Source of the DNA: Anaerolineales bacterium | GTDB lineage: Bacteria > Chloroflexota > Anaerolineae > Anaerolineales > E44-bin32 | Direction of reading: 5' to 3' | Length of the DNA: 10,938 bases | Assembly: GCA_030668545.1 (NCBI GenBank) | Contig: DAOUTT010000038.1 | Location: 1-10,938, forward strand | In this document: positions 5,642-10,938 of the stretch, in pieces | Numbering within the stretch: the first letter of the stretch is position 1 | Layout of the letters: the number at the start of each line of letters is the position of its first letter | Notes under the pieces: model-generated | Told to the model about the DNA's origin: nothing | The model's input: the letters and a program-made list of their open reading frames with translations, nothing else | The model's database searches: none | Program-made: the position numbers and the translations under genes

Positions 5642-7798
5642 TTGTCCCTTGATGCTTTCTTCTCTCCCCAATCCATAGCGGTCATCGGCGCGTCGACCAA
5701 CACCTCAAAATTAGGATATGCCGTTCTCGACAATTTAGTAAACGGCGACTTCCTGCGGGATGGCCGCAAAGTCTACCCGATTAACCCCAAGGCCGACGAA
5801 ATCCTTGGTCTTCCTGCATTTCCAGTTGTTTCAGATATCCCGGACCCAATCGATCTGGCTGTCATCGTAATCCCGTATCCCCTGGTGCCCGAGGCGATGC
5901 GCACTTGCGGCGAGAAAGGAATCCCGGCGGTAATCGTGATCAGCGCCGGTTTCCGTGAGGCGGGCATGGATGGACTCGAGCGGGAGCAAGAGCTTATTGA
6001 GATCACCACCGAATACAACATCCGCCTGATCGGTCCGAACTGCCTTGGTGTGATCAATACTGTAATCCCGATGAACGCCTCATTCTCCGCCGGCCTGCCG
6101 CCGAAGGGTCCAATGGACTTCATGTCCCAGTCCGGCGCGTTAGGGACTGCAATCCTCGATTGGGCTCAAGCCGGCAGGTTGGGTTTGAGCAAATTCGTCT
6201 CCTTGGGAAACAAAGCCGATGTTAGCGAGATTGATCTACTGCGCGCTTGGGCGAAGGATCCAACGTCGAACGTCATCCTTTCCTACATGGAAGGGCTGCC
6301 CGATGGGCAGGAATTCATCAGCGTGGCGCGCGAGGTCTCGAAGATCAAACCGATCGTGGCGCTAAAATCCGGCGTTACGCAGGCCGGCTCCCGCGCCGTG
6401 AGTTCCCACACGGGCTCGCTGGCAGGGTCTGAACAAGCCTACGAAGCCGCATTCCGACAGTCGGGCGTCCTTCGGGCTCATTCCCTGCAGGACTTATTCG
6501 ACATGGCCCGGGCATTTGGCTATCTCAGCCCCCTGCAAGGCGATCGCATTGCGATCGTGACTAACGCGGGCGGTCCTGGCATCCTGGCAACGGACGCGCT
6601 GGAACGAGCCGGATTAAAGCTCGCCAGGTTTAAACCAGAGTGCATAAAAGCGCTCGAACAGTTTCTGCCCGACGCGGCCAGCGCAGCCAACCCCATTGAC
6701 GTTCTGGGAGATGCTCGCGCCGACCGCTACCGCTTTGCCCTTGAGCAGGTCATTAAGAGCCCATCGGTCGACGGCATACTCGTCATCCTTACGCCGCAAG
6801 CCATGACCGAGATTATAGAAACTGCCGATGTAATCACCGAAATCAGCGAGAAAGTCGACATCCCAATATTGGCTTCCTTCATGGGCGAAGCTCGGGTCAA
6901 GGCCGGTATTGAAATCATGGCAAAACACAACGTTCCCAACTTCGCTTTCCCAGAGCGCGCGGCGATGGTGCTCCAGGCGATGAGTCAATATCGGGAATAC
7001 CGCGCAAGACCTTTACCCAGTTTCGAGAGTTTCGATGTCGACCAGAAGGCCGTGCGTGAAACGATAGACCGTGTTCTCGATGAGGGTAGGCTTTCAATCG
7101 GGGATGCGGAAGCGAAGTCGATCCTCACTGCCTATGGGCTTCAAGCGCCCCCTTCTGAGATTGCAGAAACAGCCGAAAATGCAGTCGAGATTGCGGCGGA
7201 TATGGGCTATCCCGTCGTTTTGAAAATCGCCTCACCTGATATCCTGCATAAAACCGACGTAGGCGGCGTAAAAGTCGGCCTTCAGAATGCCACGGATGTG
7301 CGCGACGCATTCGACTTGATCACATATCGGTCGCAGCGCTACCTCCCGGAAGCACATCTATGGGGGTGTCAGGTTCAAAAGATGGTGCCCTCCGGATTAG
7401 AAATCCTCATCGGTATGAATCGCGATCCCCAATTCGGCCCTCTGGTTACATTCGGTCTTGGTGGTATCTACGTAGAGGCGCTCAAGGACGCTTCCTTCCG
7501 AATCGCACCCTTCTCGCGCGATGAAGCTGCACAGATGCTCACCGAGATCCGCGCTAAAGCCCTGCTCGACGGCGTCCGCGGCGAGCCGCCTGTTGATAAG
7601 GAGACATTAATCGACGCGCTGCTCCGAATCGGCCAACTCGTCCTGGACTTCCCCGAGATCGCCGAACTCGACATCAACCCCTTTATTGTGTATGAAGAAG
7701 GCCGCGGAGGGGTTGCGCTCGATATGCGTCTGATCCTTCTTAATAATGAAAGTAAATCTTCCCCCGAGCAAGTGGACACCCCAGGGAGTTTCAAATGA
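5642..7798 (+). CDS. ADP-forming acetyl-CoA synthetase (acetate-CoA ligase), fused alpha-beta
   Basis: Converts acetyl-CoA, ADP and phosphate to acetate, CoA and ATP, an energy-conserving last step of fermentation. Domains: CoA-binding Rossmann domain (1-145; SIAVIGAS at 11-18, GPNCLGVINT at 131-140), two succinyl-CoA-ligase-like domains (about 150-455), and a C-terminal ATP-grasp domain (about 484-700) ending with ELDINPF (675-681). The phosphohistidine is His256 in SSHTGSLAGS. His536 in HKTDVGGV matches the second histidine used for phosphoryl transfer to ADP in archaeal enzymes. With 718 residues it is the one-chain form also known from Chloroflexus; many archaea split it into two subunits. 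The start is TTG at 5642 with GGAG eight bases upstream, just ahead of the FFSPQSIAVIGAS start typical of the family. Its stop overlaps the next gene. Related ligases use other acyl-CoAs, so acetate is likely, not proven. Confidence 0.94.
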   Translation: MSLDAFFSPQSIAVIGASTNTSKLGYAVLDNLVNGDFLRDGRKVYPINPKADEILGLPAFPVVSDIPDPIDLAVIVIPYPLVPEAMRTCGEKGIPAVIVISAGFREAGMDGLEREQELIEITTEYNIRLIGPNCLGVINTVIPMNASFSAGLPPKGPMDFMSQSGALGTAILDWAQAGRLGLSKFVSLGNKADVSEIDLLRAWAKDPTSNVILSYMEGLPDGQEFISVAREVSKIKPIVALKSGVTQAGSRAVSSHTGSLAGSEQAYEAAFRQSGVLRAHSLQDLFDMARAFGYLSPLQGDRIAIVTNAGGPGILATDALERAGLKLARFKPECIKALEQFLPDAASAANPIDVLGDARADRYRFALEQVIKSPSVDGILVILTPQAMTEIIETADVITEISEKVDIPILASFMGEARVKAGIEIMAKHNVPNFAFPERAAMVLQAMSQYREYRARPLPSFESFDVDQKAVRETIDRVLDEGRLSIGDAEAKSILTAYGLQAPPSEIAETAENAVEIAADMGYPVVLKIASPDILHKTDVGGVKVGLQNATDVRDAFDLITYRSQRYLPEAHLWGCQVQKMVPSGLEILIGMNRDPQFGPLVTFGLGGIYVEALKDASFRIAPFSRDEAAQMLTEIRAKALLDGVRGEPPVDKETLIDALLRIGQLVLDFPEIAELDINPFIVYEEGRGGVALDMRLILLNNESKSSPEQVDTPGSFK

Positions 7799-8868
7799 AA
7801 TGTTTGTATATCACTTCTGTCGAACCACACTCCGGCAAAACTGCCGTCTGTCTCGCTCTTGGACAAATGATGCAATCAGATGGATACAAGGTGGGGTACA
7901 TGAAACCTGTGAGCACCCAACCTTGGCGTACTCCCGATGGCAAATTGGCAGATGAAGATGCCGTCTTCGTCCACAGCTCATTGGGTTTAGATGGCGATCC
8001 TTTAAAAGCTTCGACCATCATCATCACTGCATCGACGCTGCGAGAGCGCCTTAAGAATCTCAGCGAGCATGATCTTGTGGGCGATATCCACGAAGCCGTA
8101 AAAACTACGGGGAAGGGGAAAGATGTCTTGCTTCTCGAGGGCGGCGCCAGTCTACGCGAGGGCTATGCCATGGGACTTTCAAACTTATCCGTCGCGGAAG
8201 ACCTCGGCGCACCGGCGTTGGTAATCGTTCCTTTTAGGGGTGACATGCACCTCATCGACGACGTTCTCGCCGCCCGTTTTCGCCTTGGCGAGCAGCTTCT
8301 AGGCGTGCTGATAAACCGGGTTCCTGAGAGTAACCGCTCTTTTGTCGATGAATATGCTCTCCCCTATTTCCAGGCGAAGGGCATCTCCGTTATTGGAGTC
8401 CTGCCGGTCGTACCCCGGCTCTCCGCACTCAGTGTTGGAGAACTCGTAAATTTACTCACCGCCGAAGTCTTGACGGAGGGGTTGGATCCGGACGCCTTAG
8501 CGGAGACGATCACCGTCGGCGCGATGACGGCCGACGCTGCACTCTCCCGCTTCCGCCGCTACAAGAACAAAGCCGTCATCACCGGAGGAGATCGGACGGA
8601 TATTCAACTCGCTGCGCTTGAAACATCAACCGTCGTCCTCATTCTTACCGGCAATCTACGGCCCAGCCCGCTGATCATCCAACAGGCAGAGAGTCTCGGC
8701 GTCCCCATCCTGTTGGTTAAAGAAAACACCATGGAGACGATCGAAATCATTGAGAGATCCATAGGGAAGACTCGCCTGGGACAACCGGAGAAAATGGAGA
8801 CTTTCTTAAACCTGATTGCAGAAAACGCCGATGTCGCCAGTATCTATAAAGAACTTGGGCTTAAATGA
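7795..8868 (+). CDS. BioD-like P-loop plus DRTGG protein (Pta N-terminal-half homologue)
   Basis: 357 residues resembling the N-terminal, non-catalytic half of large phosphotransacetylases. Residues 1-215 form a dethiobiotin-synthetase-like P-loop domain: EPHSGKTAVCLAL (10-22) with Lys15 and Thr16, GYMKPVS (34-40), LLLEGGASL (112-120) and GVLINRVPE (170-178). Residues about 215-330 form a DRTGG domain with VGAMTADAAL (241-250) and KAVITGGDRTDIQLAAL (259-275). The phosphate-acetyltransferase domain is absent: the gene ends cleanly at LGLK with its own stop. The P-loop lacks the usual first glycine (Glu-Pro instead). The ATG overlaps the stop of the synthetase gene (ATGA) and has GGGAG six bases upstream, so the two are translationally coupled. 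In large Pta enzymes this half senses metabolites; here it could regulate the ADP-forming synthetase. It should not be annotated as a phosphotransacetylase. Domain call firm, function inferred. Confidence 0.87.
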   Translation: MKCLYITSVEPHSGKTAVCLALGQMMQSDGYKVGYMKPVSTQPWRTPDGKLADEDAVFVHSSLGLDGDPLKASTIIITASTLRERLKNLSEHDLVGDIHEAVKTTGKGKDVLLLEGGASLREGYAMGLSNLSVAEDLGAPALVIVPFRGDMHLIDDVLAARFRLGEQLLGVLINRVPESNRSFVDEYALPYFQAKGISVIGVLPVVPRLSALSVGELVNLLTAEVLTEGLDPDALAETITVGAMTADAALSRFRRYKNKAVITGGDRTDIQLAALETSTVVLILTGNLRPSPLIIQQAESLGVPILLVKENTMETIEIIERSIGKTRLGQPEKMETFLNLIAENADVASIYKELGLK

Positions 8869-8888
8869 ATCTCAGATCATGAGATTTA
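8866..8888. repeat. Stem-loop beginning in the stop codon of the BioD/DRTGG gene
   Basis: AATCTCA at 8868-8874 and TGAGATT at 8880-8886 form a perfect 7-bp stem with the loop GATCA. A G-T and a T-A pair can extend it to 8866-8888, taking in the TGA stop. No T-tract follows, so it is not an intrinsic terminator; it could be a 3'-end structure or chance. Confidence 0.45.
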
Positions 8889-8947
8889 CAACGACCTAAA
8901 CCGATTGCCGCGCTGACGCAAAACTAAAAATTGGGTAGACACAACAA

Positions 8948-8990
8948 GGGGCTGCCCAGATATCACTTTTTGGACAGCCCTCTTCAATTT
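8948..8990. terminator. Hairpin between convergent genes, possible two-way terminator
   Basis: GGGCTGCCCA at 8949-8958 and TGGACAGCCC at 8971-8980 pair over 10 bp with one mismatch and a 12-base loop. On the plus strand it is followed by TCTTCAATTT, on the minus strand by CTTGTTGTG. Both T-tracts are imperfect, but the position between two convergent genes, 80 bases past one stop and 41 past the other, fits termination of both. Confidence 0.6.
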
Positions 8991-9031
8991 AAACCAATCG
9001 ATTTGCTTTCTCAATTGTTTGTTTTCAATTC

Positions 9032-9835
9032 CTACACGATCGATGCAATCTCAACCTCAAGCCTGGCGATATCTGCCCGTATATCCGCCGCCATTTCCGC
9101 CAGCAGGTTGCTCCCATTCCTCTCGGCGATGCTGACCTCGAGCATCAAGCGAACGGTATGAGAGTTGATTAAATCCTGCAGTTGTCTATCTAAAGCCAAG
9201 ATTACGCGATCGAGACGTACGATCTCAGCCTTTAGATCTACCATTATTTGCTCGCGCGTCTTATCCGCGGGTGCTTCAGGGCGGTCTGGCTTCTGTGCCA
9301 GCTTTTTCATCGCTGATAGATTTTGGGCAGCGTATGCATCATTTATCTGCGCCATCACCTTCTCCCGCCGGCGTTTTTCTTCAGGGTCGGTGACCAAATC
9401 CGGATGGAAGCGTTTGGCGAGGGTGCGGAAAAGTTGCTTTAGTTCCGCCTTCGTCTCATCGGACACTGGCGCTGTTGGTTGGGGTTCGGCCGGCTTCTCG
9501 CGCGGCGCCCAGGTCCGGCGAAATTGCTCAGCGACATCGGCGTTGAAATCGGGGGAGTCCGCACCATCTCCCCACTGCGCCCGATGTGCGGCACGCAGGC
9601 GAGCTTGTTCTACTTCCGCTTCTAACGAAATCAAACGCAGTTGGAATGATCCAACCTGGGCCTCATACTGGCGTTCGAAACGCTCCAAATCCGCTTGCAT
9701 GTCGGAGAGTTCGAACTGAAGTTGAGCAACTCTCTCCTGCCTCTCAGCTACATCTACTTCAAGGCCGCGTAGATCCGAGTCGCCCGCGCGGTCAAGGGCT
9801 TGTTTGAGTGATCGCCGATTTCGCTTCTGAAACAT
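9032..9835 (-). CDS. J-domain (DnaJ-like) protein flanked by coiled coils
   Basis: A 267-residue protein whose centre carries a J-domain, the module that stimulates the ATPase of DnaK/Hsp70: ELKQLFRTLAKRFHPDLV (131-148) with the essential HPD at 144-146, then helix III and IV with INDAYAAQNLSAMKKL (164-179). The rest is mostly charged helix: a coiled coil at about 25-88, a Pro-rich hinge (110-124), and a second coiled coil at about 195-265. There is no Gly/Phe region, zinc finger or substrate-binding C-terminal domain, so it is a class C J-protein and probably recruits DnaK to one partner held by the coiled coils. No signal peptide is seen, so it is cytosolic. The ATG at 9835 has GAGG six bases upstream. 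It follows the LysM gene after 167 bp of the same strand, a gap in which I see no firm promoter or terminator. Confidence 0.88.
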   Translation of the reverse strand: MFQKRNRRSLKQALDRAGDSDLRGLEVDVAERQERVAQLQFELSDMQADLERFERQYEAQVGSFQLRLISLEAEVEQARLRAAHRAQWGDGADSPDFNADVAEQFRRTWAPREKPAEPQPTAPVSDETKAELKQLFRTLAKRFHPDLVTDPEEKRRREKVMAQINDAYAAQNLSAMKKLAQKPDRPEAPADKTREQIMVDLKAEIVRLDRVILALDRQLQDLINSHTVRLMLEVSIAERNGSNLLAEMAADIRADIARLEVEIASIV

Positions 9836-10002
9836 TAATTGCCTCGCCAGCTATACTCACCGCTGCTTTGCTACTTCTAAAAGGCTATTCGCGCCTCAGA
9901 CACAATCCTTCCCAGGATAATTATGCCTTATTTAATCACCTAACAGAAAGGCATTTGGGCATTTGTTTTCACTTATGGCTTTGGTTTTTGTTTCCTGGTG
10001 CT

Positions 10003-10866
10003 TTATCGCAAGGACCGCGGCGTTCGGCGGGACATGCGTGAGGCGTAATATCCCAACGCTCCTGCAGAGAGGAGCAAGAGCACACCAATAAAGCCCAAAA
10101 CTGTCGATCGACCCCCGTCGTCAGTATTGAGCGACCCGCCAATGGAAGAGCTCGGTTGCGCACCAAATTGAAGATACTTGATATCTCCTGGTTTTAGAGT
10201 TACAGGCACATTCAAACCCGTCGTAGGGTTGTACTCTGGAGGAACCGCTGCGCTGACGTTGTAATCACCGTTCGTTAATTCCGGGAAACAATGGCCGACT
10301 GGATCATCTTCGATTAAATCCTCCGTTGTGACTTCGCCGGCGACGACGCCATTGACATCAACAACGCTAATCTGTCCACCCGCGAGAGGCAATTCCCCCT
10401 CTTCAAGCCGCCCATTGCCGTTCTCATCCATGAAGAGCAGTATGCAAATTTCGGCGGTTCCAACGACCTGCGTCGGTGTTATGATGCCCTGTGTTGGCGT
10501 CGCTTGGGCGTCGCCAGGCGCAGCAGTCGCAAGCGCTGGTCCTCCTACGCCCAATTCGAGTTCCATTCCTTGCGTTATGTAATCTCCCGGTTGAATTCCA
10601 TTCATCGCCATGAGTTCTTCAAGTGTGATGCCGGCAATAGCGGCAATGCGCCAGAGCGAATCTCCCACCTGGACAATATAAATGATCTTGCCATCCTGGC
10701 GCGGCGTGGGGGTGAGAAAAGGCGTGGGTTGGAGAACAGGTCTGGGACTGACCTCGGCGCGAACCGCTGCCATTGGATAAGCCATCCAAAGGAAGCCTGC
10801 CAAGATACTCACAAAAAGAAGGATGTGTTTTAACCGTCGTGTTATCACTTTATGGACCCTGTCCAT
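10003..10866 (-). CDS. Exported LysM-domain protein with EF-hand-like B-repeat domain and C-terminal membrane helix
   Basis: 287 residues. An N-terminal signal sequence has basic residues at 9-14 and a hydrophobic core (15-34) ending near AVRA. A Pro/Thr linker is followed by one LysM domain (62-106; YIVQVGDSLWRIA, then LEELMAMNGI), which binds glycan chains such as peptidoglycan. After a second Thr-rich linker comes a beta-sandwich-like domain (138-235) starting with a 12-residue EF-hand-type loop, DENGNGRLEEGE (147-158), as in SdrD B-repeat-like domains, so calcium binding is likely. Cys141 and Cys193 could form a disulfide outside the cell. One membrane helix (255-276) and a basic tail close the protein; no LPXTG motif precedes it. 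It is a wall-binding surface protein without an evident enzyme domain. The ATG at 10866 is uncertain: a TATAAT lies two bases upstream of it, and an in-frame GTG at 10848 with AGGG eight bases before may be the real start. Confidence 0.85.
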   Translation of the reverse strand: MDRVHKVITRRLKHILLFVSILAGFLWMAYPMAAVRAEVSPRPVLQPTPFLTPTPRQDGKIIYIVQVGDSLWRIAAIAGITLEELMAMNGIQPGDYITQGMELELGVGGPALATAAPGDAQATPTQGIITPTQVVGTAEICILLFMDENGNGRLEEGELPLAGGQISVVDVNGVVAGEVTTEDLIEDDPVGHCFPELTNGDYNVSAAVPPEYNPTTGLNVPVTLKPGDIKYLQFGAQPSSSIGGSLNTDDGGRSTVLGFIGVLLLLSAGALGYYASRMSRRTPRSLR

Positions 10867-10868
10867 CG

Positions 10869-10898
10869 ATTATAGCCCCTTCGGGGTTCAACGAACAA
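10869..10898 (-). promoter_or_regulatory. Possible promoter overlapping the LysM gene start
   Basis: On the minus strand TTGTTC at 10898-10893 and a perfect TATAAT at 10874-10869 are 18 bases apart. Transcription would start near 10862, inside the annotated first codons, which supports the GTG start at 10848. A CCCC-TTC-GGGG palindrome (10876-10886) sits in the spacer. The AAGGGG within it could instead be a ribosome-binding site for the ATG at 10866, nine bases away, so the two readings compete. Confidence 0.38.
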
Positions 10899-10938
10899 TA
10901 GCGATCGAGATTTACAATCCGATACTCGGCAGGTACCG

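Noticed and set aside
6614..6988. A 124-codon minus-strand open frame inside the acetyl-CoA synthetase gene
   Set aside because: Antisense to a conserved succinyl-CoA-ligase-like domain; no ribosome-binding site or family likeness.
7795..8868. Annotation as a phosphotransacetylase or dethiobiotin synthase
   Set aside because: The PTA_PTB catalytic domain is absent, and the DRTGG domain plus altered P-loop and the lack of biotin genes argue against BioD.
9165..9719. A 184-codon plus-strand open frame over the J-domain gene
   Set aside because: Ser/Arg/Cys-rich translation with no motif, directly antisense to a clear J-domain.
9923..9954. ATGCCTT/AAGGCAT inverted repeat in the gap between the LysM and J-domain genes
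   Set aside because: Seven base pairs with an 18-base loop and no T-tract; also no firm promoter in 9836-10002, where only an 8-bp tandem repeat (GGCATTTG twice, 9950-9965) was otherwise noted.

Overview
The window looks like chromosomal DNA from a bacterium of moderate to high GC content, most probably a Chloroflexota (Anaerolineae-like) member, perhaps a metagenome bin. This is inferred from gene content: a fused ADP-forming acetyl-CoA synthetase, a free-standing BioD/DRTGG 'half-Pta', an FHA protein with a Pro/Ala-rich linker and one membrane helix, and a LysM surface protein with a TPTPT-like linker. No rRNA, tRNA, CRISPR array, transposase or phage gene was seen, and nothing points to recent horizontal transfer.

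Layout. Bases 1-3079 are on the minus strand. They hold an NfeD-type membrane serine protease followed by a membrane-anchored FHA protein, ended by a strong intrinsic terminator (1038-1076). Beyond it lie an OsmC-family protein and a membrane-anchored protein-L-isoaspartate methyltransferase that runs off the left edge. Bases 3080-3215 are a divergent control region with a good sigma-70 promoter for the rightward genes; its -10 box is bracketed by a perfect 8-bp inverted repeat. Bases 3216-5495 (plus) carry a NERD-like tail-anchored protein, a DPM1/ALG5-type family-2 glycosyltransferase and ribonuclease HII, tightly packed. After 146 bp with a possible promoter, 5642-8868 (plus) encodes the ADP-forming acetyl-CoA synthetase and, overlapping it by 4 bases, a BioD-like/DRTGG protein. 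A hairpin usable as a two-way terminator (8948-8990) separates these from two minus-strand genes: a J-domain protein with coiled coils (9032-9835) and a LysM/B-repeat-like surface protein (10003-10866).

How the genes work together. The clearest functional pair is the acetate module. The ligase conserves energy as ATP from acetyl-CoA, the job Pta plus AckA do in most bacteria, and its coupled neighbour resembles the regulatory half of large Pta enzymes without the catalytic half. The second pair is NfeD plus FHA, where NfeD more often travels with a stomatin/SPFH protein. OsmC plus isoaspartate methyltransferase makes a plausible damage-defence and protein-repair pair. At least four proteins (methyltransferase, FHA, NfeD, NERD-like) are predicted membrane proteins with one functional domain outside the bilayer, so envelope maintenance is a recurring theme.

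I found no wholly new system. The best leads are the Pta-half/acetyl-CoA synthetase pair, the NfeD-FHA unit, the dyad around the 3154-3159 -10 box, and the degenerate NERD-like protein. Most functions rest on motif recognition by eye; no database search was run.
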